From assembly GCF_003703975.1 (NCBI RefSeq), contig NZ_QTJY01000001.1:744001-808000 (forward strand): DNA of 64,000 bases, given 5' to 3'. The translations under genes and the position numbers were made by a program. Within the stretch, counting starts at the first letter, position 1. The number at the start of each line of letters is the position of its first letter. Source of the DNA: Larkinella soli (GTDB taxonomy: Bacteria; Bacteroidota; Bacteroidia; Cytophagales; Spirosomataceae). The notes beneath the pieces were generated by a model, which saw only the letters and a program-made list of their open reading frames with translations, ran no database searches and was not told the origin of the DNA. This document shows positions 43,642 to 52,557 of this stretch, piece by piece.

Positions 43642-45011
43642 GTCAGATCCAGTTTAACGAAAACGAAAACGTCGCCTTCCTGCCGGCCGTGCAGGCAGTG
43701 GTCAACCTTCCGGGCCTGGCGCTGGCCGCCGGATCGGGCCGGTCCACGGCGGGTGGCGTGATCGGCGCCCTGCCCTCTGAGCCGGTCCGGCAAAAGGTTC
43801 AGGTCCCCGGCGATGAGCGGATCGCTTACTGGGGCGATGGCAACGATTTCCCCCAGCAGGTCATCGCCCGGGCCTCTAAAAACACGGTCATCCCAGCCAC
43901 GCTGAGCAAAAAAGCGGCCCTGTGGATTGGCGGAGGCGTGTTTGCCGCGGCTGATGAGACCTCCCAGCAGCCGGTAAAAGACCCCGATATTCAGGCGTTT
44001 ATGAGCAATATCACCACCAAGCGGTATCTGCTGGAGACGGCGCTCGATATTGCCTGGTTTGTCAACGCCTTCCCTGAATTCATCCTCTCGAAAAACCGGG
44101 AGAAGATCGTCCAGCTGCACGCCAACGAAACGGCCTACTGCCGCTGGGGCCGCATGGACGAGAAAAACGGGGAGATGGACCGCGTCTACCTGAATGCCAA
44201 CTGGCCCCAGGCGACGGCCACCGACCCGGAAACCATTTCGCTGCCCTGCATTAACCCCTACCGGTTCGACCGGGTGAACTGGGTGCGCGGCCGCAAGGAC
44301 TTTAAATTCATCTACCCGCTCTCCTACCCTTCCCCAGGCAAATCCTATTACCAGCTGGCCAACTGGGACAGTGCCCGCTCGGGAGGCTGGCTCGACGTGC
44401 TCGAAGCCATCCCCCAGTTCAAGAAGTACGCCATGGAAAACCAGATGTCGATCAAATATCACATTGAAGTGCCCCAGGAATACTGGTCGACGGTGTACGG
44501 TGAGCGCTGGAAAACGGCCAACTACGAGGGAAAACGGGCCATCCGGGACGAGTTCCTGACGAGTCTGATGGACCGGCTGACCAACGTCAAAAATGCCCAC
44601 AAAGGCATTATTACCGACAAGTGGTTTGACATTAAAACCCAGCAGTGGCAGACGATCGTCATCAATGTGCTCGACGACAAGCACATGGAGGGCAAATACA
44701 ATGAGGATTACACGGAGGGGAATGCCAACCTCTTCTACGCCCTGGAGTACGACCCGACCATGTCGGGTTTCGCCGGCGGGTCCAAGATGGGCAGCCGCTC
44801 GGGCGGCTCCGACAAGCGGGAAGCCTTCTGGATCTTCCTCAGTCAGTCGAAACCCTACCGGGACCGGATTATTGAGCCATTTGATTTTGTGGCCGAATAC
44901 AACGGCTGGAAACAGCGCTGGCCGGAGCTGACCTTCAAGTTCCGCGATACACTGCTGACGACGCTGGACACGGGCCATTCCACCGCAGATGTAAACACGC
45001 CGGCGTCATGA
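43638..45011 (+). CDS. portal protein
   Basis: 457 residues of typical portal layout: an N-terminal part with YWGDGNDFPQQVIARASKN, a core with several Trp/Tyr-rich beta segments (NPYRFDRVNWVRGRKDFKFIYPLSYPSPG), and a C-terminus with AEYNGWKQRWPELTFKFRDTLLTTL. It forms the dodecameric vertex channel. Adjacent genes (head-tail protein, lysis genes) support this. The family name is assigned by pattern and context. Confidence 0.65.
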   Translation: MSQIQFNENENVAFLPAVQAVVNLPGLALAAGSGRSTAGGVIGALPSEPVRQKVQVPGDERIAYWGDGNDFPQQVIARASKNTVIPATLSKKAALWIGGGVFAAADETSQQPVKDPDIQAFMSNITTKRYLLETALDIAWFVNAFPEFILSKNREKIVQLHANETAYCRWGRMDEKNGEMDRVYLNANWPQATATDPETISLPCINPYRFDRVNWVRGRKDFKFIYPLSYPSPGKSYYQLANWDSARSGGWLDVLEAIPQFKKYAMENQMSIKYHIEVPQEYWSTVYGERWKTANYEGKRAIRDEFLTSLMDRLTNVKNAHKGIITDKWFDIKTQQWQTIVINVLDDKHMEGKYNEDYTEGNANLFYALEYDPTMSGFAGGSKMGSRSGGSDKREAFWIFLSQSKPYRDRIIEPFDFVAEYNGWKQRWPELTFKFRDTLLTTLDTGHSTADVNTPAS

Positions 45012-45934
45012 AACTGATCTTCAAAGACCTCGAGACCCTAAGGAAAGTGGTCGCCGTCAACGCCGATCTTTCCTTTGAGAACCTGGCGCCCTATCTGCAC
45101 AGCGCCCAGCTGTTCGTCGCCCGTTTTGTGGGGGAAGCCCTCGTCGACGGCCTGGCCACGGCCGTCTTTTCCAATGCGAATCTGAACCAGGTGCAGCAGG
45201 CCCTCTGGGACCGGATCAGAGTGCCGGTAGCCAACCTGGCCACGGCCAAATACGCCCGCTTCAAAAACGTGATGATCACCGACGCCGGCGTGCTGCGCAC
45301 TTCTTCCGAGCAGCAGAAAGACGCTTTTGAATGGCAGCTCAGTCAGGCCCTGGCGCAGCTGCAGGAGGAAGCCTGGCAGGGCCTGGAATACCTTCTGCGG
45401 TTTCTGGAAGAGAAAAAGGCGGATTATCCGGCCTATACGGACTCGGCCGAATACGCCACCCACCAGGCGTCCCTGATCCGATCGGCCCAGGTCTTCAGCC
45501 GGTATTACTTCATTGCCGACAGCCGGCTGACCTTCTGGAGCCTGCAGTCGTGCCTGAGGGCCGCCGAGGCCCGGGTGATCCGGCCGCTGCTCGGTAGCGT
45601 TTATGCTACCCTGCTGGCGGAGGCCAACCTGTCGGATGAGCAGACGCTCCAGCTGGACGGCGCCCGCCGGGCCCTGGCCTATGAGACCATCAGCCGGGCG
45701 CTGCGCGAACGGATTGTGGAGGTCACCGACGCGGGCGTGCAGGTCAACGCCATCAGCCAGTATACGCTCAGCCGGCACCAGACGCCGGCCTCCGACATCC
45801 GGCTGCAGCAGACGCTGGCATACATCGACCAGCAGGCGGCTGCCGCCCTGGCCGATCTGGCCGGTACCCTCACCGATCCCACCACACCTGGCAGCGGCCT
45901 GGGCGTGCAGGGGGATAAAATCATCGCTTTTTAA
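45008..45934 (+). CDS. DUF6712-like head-tail connector protein
   Basis: 308 residues, mostly helical with long Ala/Leu-rich helices (VQQALWDRIRVPVANLATAKYARFKNVMITDAGVLR). It resembles the DUF6712 proteins placed after the portal in Bacteroidota phages; the role in head-tail joining is inferred from position. Overlaps the portal stop by 4 bp. Confidence 0.55.
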   Translation: MKLIFKDLETLRKVVAVNADLSFENLAPYLHSAQLFVARFVGEALVDGLATAVFSNANLNQVQQALWDRIRVPVANLATAKYARFKNVMITDAGVLRTSSEQQKDAFEWQLSQALAQLQEEAWQGLEYLLRFLEEKKADYPAYTDSAEYATHQASLIRSAQVFSRYYFIADSRLTFWSLQSCLRAAEARVIRPLLGSVYATLLAEANLSDEQTLQLDGARRALAYETISRALRERIVEVTDAGVQVNAISQYTLSRHQTPASDIRLQQTLAYIDQQAAAALADLAGTLTDPTTPGSGLGVQGDKIIAF

Positions 45935-45960
45935 CCACCCGATATTCTGCGATTTCGCAG
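45928..45960 (+). promoter_or_regulatory. weak candidate promoter before the lysis cassette
   Basis: A T-run ending at 45932, a 17-base spacer and CGATTTCGC (45950-45958) copy the geometry of the late promoters. The near-palindrome CTGCGATTTCGCAG has the same centre relative to the -7 element as in P2 and P5. The upstream activator-like box is absent. Confidence 0.3.
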
Positions 45961-46007
45961 GATTTATCCTTGCACCAAACCGCCCAACTGCCAATAAGGT
46001 AAACTGT

Positions 46008-46280
46008 ATGCGCATCAAACCTACGAAAGCGGAAGCCCTGTGCCTGGTGATCGGCCTGGTGATCGGCACAGTGGCCTGGCTTCTGCTGCGGCCCCGCAGA
46101 ACAGCGACCCCTGCCATTACAGTGGTGGTCCCTTACGACGCCCACCGCGACAGCCTGATTCTGAAAGGAGACTCCTCGAGCCGGGCCGTCACAATCATTC
46201 AACAACGTACCCATCAAACCCTGAAAACGTATGAAGCCACGCGTCATCGCTTTGATTCTCTTACCGTTCATCTGCCTTAG
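46008..46280 (+). CDS. small membrane-anchored protein, possible spanin or holin component
   Basis: 90 residues with one N-terminal transmembrane helix (ALCLVIGLVIGTVAWLLL) and an exported tail of about 60 residues. It overlaps the next gene by 50 bp in another frame, an arrangement known from Rz/Rz1 spanins, although the topology here is not identical. Confidence 0.5.
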   Translation: MRIKPTKAEALCLVIGLVIGTVAWLLLRPRRTATPAITVVVPYDAHRDSLILKGDSSSRAVTIIQQRTHQTLKTYEATRHRFDSLTVHLP

Positions 46281-46779
46281 TCTCTCGCTTCAGGCCCAGA
46301 CGGCGGACGTTCTGCTCCTGAAAAAAGGAGCCCCTTTTCCCTTTGCCAGCGGGGCCGCCCTGGATCAGCGGGTGTATGATCAGGTGAAAGCCAAGCTGGC
46401 CGCGGCCGAGCAGCTGCGCATCGATGGCGAGAAAGCCATTGCCGACCTGAAGCTACAGATTACAGCGCTGGAAACGGCCCTGAAGGACAAACAGGCGATC
46501 ATCGAATATGATGCCCAGTCCTACCGGGAGCTGTATCAAAAATACGCGGTGGCCACCGAAGCCCTGAAGGCCGCCGACCACCAGGTGCAGCAGACTACCG
46601 ACGTCATCGAGCGGGTCAAAGCATTGCTACCCCGCAAGCTCCGGAAACGGTCGCTGACGGCTCCGGAAATCGCCCTTTCCCTAGAAGAAATGGCCGAAAA
46701 GCTTCGAAAACGCCCGCTGAAATGGGGACTGGCCGGCGCCCTGCTCGGCGCCATCGGCGCCCTGGTCATCGCCCTTTAA
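46231..46779 (+). CDS. exported coiled-coil protein with C-terminal membrane anchor
   Basis: 182 residues: signal peptide (..LSLQAQ), coiled coil at about 50-120, and a C-terminal hydrophobic helix (WGLAGALLGAIGALVIAL). It could span the periplasm as part of the lysis machinery. The assignment is from topology and from the holin- and endolysin-like genes following. Confidence 0.5.
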   Translation: MKPRVIALILLPFICLSLSLQAQTADVLLLKKGAPFPFASGAALDQRVYDQVKAKLAAAEQLRIDGEKAIADLKLQITALETALKDKQAIIEYDAQSYRELYQKYAVATEALKAADHQVQQTTDVIERVKALLPRKLRKRSLTAPEIALSLEEMAEKLRKRPLKWGLAGALLGAIGALVIAL

Positions 46780-46793
46780 CCCCTTTTACCGCT

Positions 46794-47294
46794 ATGAATA
46801 TGAACGTGCTGATTTCCAGCTTCCCCTATATCACCCTAGGCCTGGGCCTGACGCTGTTTCTGACCTGGCTTTACAGCAGCTTCCAGGGGCGCATTGCCCG
46901 TTTTGTGGCCCCGGTGATCCAGTTTCTGGCCCGCCACATCTTCGTCACCCACCTGGTGGGGCTGATCATCCTGTCGATGATCTCCCTGAGTGTGGTCATC
47001 GCTCTCAAACCGTGGGTGCTGGCCACCGATCCCAGCGCCCGACCCTACGACGAGACGCTGCTGCAGAAGGTGCCGTTGACGCTGGCCTGCCTGATGATCC
47101 TCTGCCCGGTGGCGCTGCTGATCATCCGCATCACCATGCCGGGCCAGTACGACTACCTGAATTTTTCCAACAAGGACCTGGGTCCCGACCACGACTTCAA
47201 ACAGCTGACCCCATGCCAACGACTGCTCATCGCCTTGGGCTTTTACTGCTTTATCTTATTCCTGGGAGTACAGCTCTTTACGGGCAGCCTGTAA
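46794..47294 (+). CDS. multi-helix membrane protein, candidate holin
   Basis: 166 residues from ATG 46794 with four hydrophobic helices (about 8-28, 48-72, 90-112, 144-164). It lies between the spanin-like and endolysin genes and overlaps the latter, so a holin is the best guess. No holin family is recognised. Confidence 0.45.
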   Translation: MNMNVLISSFPYITLGLGLTLFLTWLYSSFQGRIARFVAPVIQFLARHIFVTHLVGLIILSMISLSVVIALKPWVLATDPSARPYDETLLQKVPLTLACLMILCPVALLIIRITMPGQYDYLNFSNKDLGPDHDFKQLTPCQRLLIALGFYCFILFLGVQLFTGSL

Positions 47295-47836
47295 ACCAGG
47301 CCCTCTACCGGGAACGGACGGTGGCCGTCGCCCGCCAATACCTTTCGGTGCGTGAGCTGACGAGGCGCAACGATCACCCGGCTATCCAGACCTTCTGGAC
47401 GCTCATCCACCCGGCCTACTACCGCAGCCGCCCGCCCTGGTGCGCAGCCTTCGTGTATTTCTGCCTCCGCTCGGCGGGTCTGCGCCCTCCGGTGAAAACA
47501 CCGGCGCTGGCGGCAGCCTGGTACCGAAAATCGCTGACCGTCTGGACGTACAATCCCCATGGCAACCAGCGCCGGGGGGCCGAACCGCCTAAAGCGTCCC
47601 TGGTGCTCTACCAGTTTAAAACGGCCGGCGGCTACCGCATCGGCCACGTCGGCCTGCTGGCCGATCAGCGCCGAAAGGCCACCGATGATTTTATGGTGCT
47701 GGAGGGAAACACCTCGGCCGCCGGTGCCGTGGAGCTCACCGAGCGCGACCGGGAAGGCAACGGCGTCTATCTCAAACGCCGATCCCCCCGCTCCATTTAC
47801 GCCATTGTCGACTGGATCCCTATCAGTATGCCATGA
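47213..47836 (+). CDS. endolysin-like cysteine peptidase (CHAP/NlpC-type)
   Basis: 207 residues from ATG 47213, with an N-terminal hydrophobic signal (LGLLLLYLIPGSTALYG). The cysteine nucleophile lies in PPWCAAFVYFCLRSAG (Cys77) and the histidine in RIGHVGLLAD (His145), the order and spacing of CHAP-like amidase/peptidases. It would cleave peptidoglycan. Overlaps the holin-like gene by about 80 bp and the next gene by 4 bp. Confidence 0.75.
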   Translation: MPTTAHRLGLLLLYLIPGSTALYGQPVNQALYRERTVAVARQYLSVRELTRRNDHPAIQTFWTLIHPAYYRSRPPWCAAFVYFCLRSAGLRPPVKTPALAAAWYRKSLTVWTYNPHGNQRRGAEPPKASLVLYQFKTAGGYRIGHVGLLADQRRKATDDFMVLEGNTSAAGAVELTERDREGNGVYLKRRSPRSIYAIVDWIPISMP

Positions 47837-48624
47837 ACACCATCGACCTGCGTCTGCCGGCCAAGGCCCCCGTACACTTTCAGGGGCCTTCCGAATGGAA
47901 CGAAGTGACTCCCCGCCAATGGCTGCAATGGGTGCGCTGGCAGACGGACCTGGAAGGAGCTATGGCCGGCCGCTTCCTGCTGCTGCAGCTGTGGTTTGGT
48001 CTGAAGTTTCGCACCCTCAGGCTGCTGGATGAAGCCCAGCAGCTGCGGCTTCTGGAGCTGCTGGACTGGACCGATCGCCACCCTTCCCGCTGGATGCTGC
48101 CCGTGATCTGGATCCGCGGCCGGCGCTGGGTTGGCCCGGGGGATCAGCTGGAGCACCTGACCTTCGGGGAGTTCGTCTTTGCCGAGGCCGCCCGCACCCG
48201 CTACCAGGCTGCTCCCAGTCGGGAAGACCTCGAGGAGCTGGCGGCCATTCTCTACCGGCCGGCCCGCTGGCCCTGGCAACACCCGGGCGAAGGGGGCCGC
48301 AGCCGCTTTGACCGCCACCAGCTGGAGGGCCATAGAGGCCGGATGGCCGCTCTTCCAGCGGCCATCCTGAAGGGAACGCTGATCAACTACCTAGGGGCTC
48401 TCGAGCAGCTGCCCCGGGCCTTCCCGCACCTATACAAGGGGAGCGGTTCAAGTGATCAAACCTCTGGCAGCTGGCTGGATGTGGGCCTGCAGATGGCCCG
48501 GCAGACCACCGCCTTCGGCTCCTACCACCAGCTGGAGAACACCAACCTCTACCTGGTGCTGACCACGCTGGATGCCATGCTGAAAGAGAATGAAGATCTG
48601 GAGCGCAAACTGAAAGAGAGATGA
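47833..48624 (+). CDS. phage assembly protein of unknown family
   Basis: 263 residues, Trp-rich (EWNEVTPRQWLQWVRWQTDLEG, WTDRHPSRWMLPVIWIRGRRWVG). Coupled by ATGA overlaps on both sides. Not recognised. Confidence 0.5.
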   Translation: MNTIDLRLPAKAPVHFQGPSEWNEVTPRQWLQWVRWQTDLEGAMAGRFLLLQLWFGLKFRTLRLLDEAQQLRLLELLDWTDRHPSRWMLPVIWIRGRRWVGPGDQLEHLTFGEFVFAEAARTRYQAAPSREDLEELAAILYRPARWPWQHPGEGGRSRFDRHQLEGHRGRMAALPAAILKGTLINYLGALEQLPRAFPHLYKGSGSSDQTSGSWLDVGLQMARQTTAFGSYHQLENTNLYLVLTTLDAMLKENEDLERKLKER

Positions 48625-49133
48625 GCAGCCTGGAAGAATTTTATGAAGCCTACGGCCAGAGCCTGGCCACGCGCCTGGCCTCGATTGGCCACACCGAGCC
48701 CAAGCCCCGGTTCATCTTCGTTGACGAAATGGGCCAACCCGATGAGCTGATCCGGGCTACCACCAGCAAGCTGAAGGAGAAAACCAACGTGCTGGTCTGG
48801 GAGGCCTTCACCGAGCGGCTGGGCGACGGCCGGCGCGATAACTACCACACCCGGGTGATGGGCAGCCTGGCGGTCCTGCGCAAGGAAGGCACCGACACGG
48901 GTAGCCAGAAAACCGCCATCCGGATGGGCCGGCAGACGGCCCTGAAGGTGATGGCCCTGATGCTGCAGGACACGCTTGATGGGGAGCTGGCCCAGGAGGG
49001 CATCCAGCTACAGTTTGACGGCCAGGACGGGGAGAAAATCCGCCTGGCCAGCGGCTGGTGCGGATGGGGCTACACCTTCGACTGGCTGGTGGGGCTGGAC
49101 CTGACCTTAACCGAGTCGGATCTGGTCGCCTGA
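48621..49133 (+). CDS. phage protein of unknown family
   Basis: 170 residues; the final codons GTC GCC TGA overlap promoter box P5. No family was recognised; position between lysis and tail blocks suggests a tail-completion role. Confidence 0.5.
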   Translation: MSSLEEFYEAYGQSLATRLASIGHTEPKPRFIFVDEMGQPDELIRATTSKLKEKTNVLVWEAFTERLGDGRRDNYHTRVMGSLAVLRKEGTDTGSQKTAIRMGRQTALKVMALMLQDTLDGELAQEGIQLQFDGQDGEKIRLASGWCGWGYTFDWLVGLDLTLTESDLVA

Positions 49134-49170
49134 TGTCCTGTTTTTCGGCCGGGGGATGCCCGAATTTCGG
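49124..49170 (+). promoter_or_regulatory. late promoter P5
   Basis: Exact box (ending 49144), 17-base spacer, then GAATTTCGG (49162-49170). Inverted repeat ATGCCC/GGGCAT (49156-49161, 49170-49175) frames the -7 element. The preferred ATG of the next gene is 49174, 12 bases after the start of the -7 element, exactly as at P2. Confidence 0.75.
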
Positions 49171-49173
49171 GGC

Positions 49174-52100
49174 ATGGTGACCATCCTGCAACAACCCGAC
49201 GATGTAGCTCTGAGCAAAGGCGGCAGGCTGGAGTATGTCTTCAGCGGCAACGGCCGCTTTGTCCATACCGGCGTCAAGGGAACCAACGCCATTCTGTTCA
49301 AAGGCCCCGTCCTGGAAGGCGACGTGATCAACCTGTTCTGGAAGGGCCGCAACCTGAAAATGGTGGCCCGCGAGAACCCGGTAGAAACGAATGAATTTCC
49401 GACCGGCGCCGGCGACAAAGCCTACACCCAGACGATCCTGCCCTATTTCCGGGACTTCTACCCCATCGAGCAGGATTTTGACGTAACGGTTCCGGAAGAA
49501 GCGGTTCTGATTGGGCTGAATTTTCTGGCCAAACGGCCCGGCCCGCCCTACAACCTTTCCCCCTACCTGTTCGGAAATATTGAAATACCGTCCCCGGTGC
49601 TTCTGGGGGTCAACGAAGAGGTGCGGCCCCGCTACAGCGTCTATGTGGAGCTGTGGGCCAAACGGGGCGACGATACCGCCTTTAAACGCCTGTCGGGAAC
49701 GCCCCTGGAGACCGACGCCCAGGGCCGGGCCACCTACGATCCGGCCACCACCCTGCACAGCTACCTGACGGCCGACCTGCCGCTCTGGAACGCGCACACC
49801 GCCCAGGCGTCGGTGAAGTCCAGGGCCGAATACTACGTCCGCTACGCGGAGGCCTGGGGCGAACCGCTGGCGATCGGCCGGCTGACTAAACACACCACCA
49901 ATCGGGTGCACCTGGGCGGTATGCCCTACGAGCAGCTGGGCCGCTTTGAGCTGGCCGATTTTGTCGCCGGCAGCGATGGGCTGCAGCGGGCGCTGCGCAT
50001 TGGCCCTACCACCCGCTACATCCGTTTCGACGAGCCGCAGTACCTGACCTTTCTGAACCTGAAGGGTGCGCTGACAGGCGCCCGCCTGGAGGTCGTTCTC
50101 AAGCTGGACGACAACTCGTCGATTGCCTTAACAAAGCACGAGCTGGCCACCCTGGCCACCCACGATAAAATCACCTTTCCGGTGGGTCCCCAGCAGGTGG
50201 GCATCCCCGCCGTACTGGCCGACGCACCCGGACGAACGCTGAAGGAATATACCGTCCAGCTGAAGACGCAGGATGGCGAGGCCCATTCGATCCTCTACCG
50301 CTACGTGGTCGACTACCGGTACCGGTCTTTTATCCGGCATTTTGCCTACATCAACAGCCTTGGGTCACTGGATACGCTGACGACCTACGGCCAGGGCAGC
50401 CCCGAGCTGGACCTGTTCCATGAGCAGGCCGAGCGGCACCTGCTGCCTTCGGCCTACGAGCTGACCGATGGGCAGTTTGTCGAATACGATACGGCCATCC
50501 AGCAGCGGGTGGAGGTCACCTCGGGCTGGCGCACCGACGCCGAGCTCCGGCTGTGGAAGGATTTTTACCGGGCGGAAAGCCGCTGGCGGCTGTTTTCGGC
50601 CAAGGCCCTGCCCATCGCCCTGATCTCCAAGTCGATCAAAGAGAAGAAGGATGATGATACCAACTTCGCCCACCGCTTCGAGTATACCTATCGCTACAAG
50701 GACGAGTTCACCTACGATCCGGCCGATGAGGTGGAACCGCCACCCCCGCCAGGGCTGCTGCCCGCCGGCACGGTGGTCATCTCCCCGACCTCACCGACGA
50801 CCAACAACCGGGATGACTCGGTTCCGGAGGTCGTCCGCACCATCGGTTCCCAGAAAATGCTGGACTGGGACCAGGCCCACGCCTGGGGCGATCATGCCTC
50901 TCAGGGCTATCTGACGCAACAATCCGGCTCCGATGTCTTTGCCGGCAAAACTCATAGCCACAGCTACTCGGAGCTGGCGGATAAACCAGGCCTGAATCAA
51001 TTGGAAAATCTGAATGCGCCGGATAAGACACCGGAGATTAAGACCGTCAAGCTGGCCAGCCCGAAGGCGGCCCAGTCGGTCGTCGAAATCCTCCTGAGAA
51101 ATACAGAAACGGGAGAGATCGAAAAAGCGTCAGCGGCCCAGCTGAAGGCCGCCCTGGGCATCGTGGGGGGCGGCACCGGTGGAGGCCAGGAGCCCGAGGG
51201 CATCCTGTTTACCTTCACGGATGCCCCTTTCGGCCATACGTTTACCCACAACCTGGGCACGCTGTCGGTAAGCGGCAAAGTCTTTAACGAGTTCGGATCC
51301 GAGGTAAAAACAGCCTGGATCGAGCCCATCAGCGAAACGCAGGCCGCCCTGCGGTTCTACACCGAGGCCAACGGCCAGTACGGAACGCTGACGGGCAGCG
51401 CCCGCATCTGGGAAACCCAGGAGGAGATTCCCGACGATCCGGGCGGGGAAGAGCCGCCCCCGCCCACGCCGGTCAATTTCATCAAGGCTGAATGGCTGGC
51501 CACCGGCGAAGCGGGCTACCCGTTGAACCTGCGGACCTTTCTGTCAGCGCAGCCGGCCGAAGGCTGGGAATACAAGTGGGCCACGACGTCGACCTGGGCA
51601 GCCATGGCGCTGCAGTCGGGAACCGAATGGTACTACTACATCCCTTCGCCCTCGTTCCTGCAGCCGGGCACGCAGCCCCGCCAGCTGGACATGCGCCGGG
51701 GCGGCACCAGCGAGATCATTTCGGTGATCGTGCCTCCGGGCCTGCCGGACGATGAGGACTTCTGGCACGAGCTCCTCCGGGGCACGACGACGCCCATTCC
51801 GGAAACGGCGGTGGAGACGACCATCAAGCCGGCCGCCCTGCAGAAGGTAGGGCACTCCAGGGCCGCTTCCCGCGATACCTCCTGGTGGTATGCCGCCCAG
51901 GGGCTGGTCAAAACCATGCTCGTGGCCGTCGACAATGCCGGCACCCCGCTGGCCAGCCAACCCTTCGGCAACGGCTGGAAGGGGGGACTTTTCTACGATA
52001 CCGAGCCGGAGATCTACGATTCGACCGATCCCTGGGAGCGCGTCTGGCGCAACAACCCCACGGCTGCCGGCGTCAACGGACTGACCACCGGCCTGAAGGT

Positions 52101-52554
52101 CATCCAGAAGATCTGGCTGGCGGCCGAGCCCAATGTGATCTTCGTCACGCCGGCTTACACAATTACCGCCAGCACGGCCGGCATCGTGGAAAATTCCCTG
52201 GTGGTCCAGCAGCCCGACCCGGACCCGGATCCGGGACCGATCGACCCCAATCTGCCGGTGGAAGGACGCCTGCAGGTGGGCATCGAGCCGCTGAGCCGCG
52301 ATTACCTCAACGTGGAGCTGAAGTCCTTTACCAACGGCAAGGCGGTGCTCCGGGATAAGACGGAAACCGGACCCCGGCAGGGTATTCTGTACACGGCCAA
52401 CGGGCAGATCATCGCCAACCTGGAGAACCTGTCCTGGGAAACGTACATGCCCATTTTTATTCAGAAGCACTCCCTGAATATGAATTACAACACCCTGGCC
52501 GACCAGATGGCCTACGGCTATTTCCACGACCAGATGTCGGTCATAATTTACTAA
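49174..52554 (+). CDS. large tail/baseplate protein
   Basis: 1126 residues. ATG 49174 (MVTILQQPDDVALSKGG) is chosen over ATG 49156, which lies upstream of the probable transcription start within the dyad. Beta-rich N-terminal part with repeated FDV/YV strands; proline-rich linkers (EVEPPPPPGLLPAG; GGEEPPPPTP); then sequences like HSHSYSELADKPGLNQLENL, usual in tail fibres. The C-terminal third has WYYYIPSP-type and TGLKVIQKIW segments. Probably a tail tip or fibre-bearing protein. Confidence 0.6.
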   Translation: MVTILQQPDDVALSKGGRLEYVFSGNGRFVHTGVKGTNAILFKGPVLEGDVINLFWKGRNLKMVARENPVETNEFPTGAGDKAYTQTILPYFRDFYPIEQDFDVTVPEEAVLIGLNFLAKRPGPPYNLSPYLFGNIEIPSPVLLGVNEEVRPRYSVYVELWAKRGDDTAFKRLSGTPLETDAQGRATYDPATTLHSYLTADLPLWNAHTAQASVKSRAEYYVRYAEAWGEPLAIGRLTKHTTNRVHLGGMPYEQLGRFELADFVAGSDGLQRALRIGPTTRYIRFDEPQYLTFLNLKGALTGARLEVVLKLDDNSSIALTKHELATLATHDKITFPVGPQQVGIPAVLADAPGRTLKEYTVQLKTQDGEAHSILYRYVVDYRYRSFIRHFAYINSLGSLDTLTTYGQGSPELDLFHEQAERHLLPSAYELTDGQFVEYDTAIQQRVEVTSGWRTDAELRLWKDFYRAESRWRLFSAKALPIALISKSIKEKKDDDTNFAHRFEYTYRYKDEFTYDPADEVEPPPPPGLLPAGTVVISPTSPTTNNRDDSVPEVVRTIGSQKMLDWDQAHAWGDHASQGYLTQQSGSDVFAGKTHSHSYSELADKPGLNQLENLNAPDKTPEIKTVKLASPKAAQSVVEILLRNTETGEIEKASAAQLKAALGIVGGGTGGGQEPEGILFTFTDAPFGHTFTHNLGTLSVSGKVFNEFGSEVKTAWIEPISETQAALRFYTEANGQYGTLTGSARIWETQEEIPDDPGGEEPPPPTPVNFIKAEWLATGEAGYPLNLRTFLSAQPAEGWEYKWATTSTWAAMALQSGTEWYYYIPSPSFLQPGTQPRQLDMRRGGTSEIISVIVPPGLPDDEDFWHELLRGTTTPIPETAVETTIKPAALQKVGHSRAASRDTSWWYAAQGLVKTMLVAVDNAGTPLASQPFGNGWKGGLFYDTEPEIYDSTDPWERVWRNNPTAAGVNGLTTGLKVIQKIWLAAEPNVIFVTPAYTITASTAGIVENSLVVQQPDPDPDPGPIDPNLPVEGRLQVGIEPLSRDYLNVELKSFTNGKAVLRDKTETGPRQGILYTANGQIIANLENLSWETYMPIFIQKHSLNMNYNTLADQMAYGYFHDQMSVIIY

Positions 52555-52557
52555 GCG

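Noticed and set aside
43452-44978. Minus-strand frame of about 500 codons opposite the portal gene
   Set aside because: Antisense shadow; composition is unlike real proteins and the late genes form a tight rightward series of overlaps.
49156-49173. ATG 49156 as start of the large tail gene
   Set aside because: It lies before the -7 element's likely transcription start and in the dyad; ATG 49174 matches the P2 geometry exactly.
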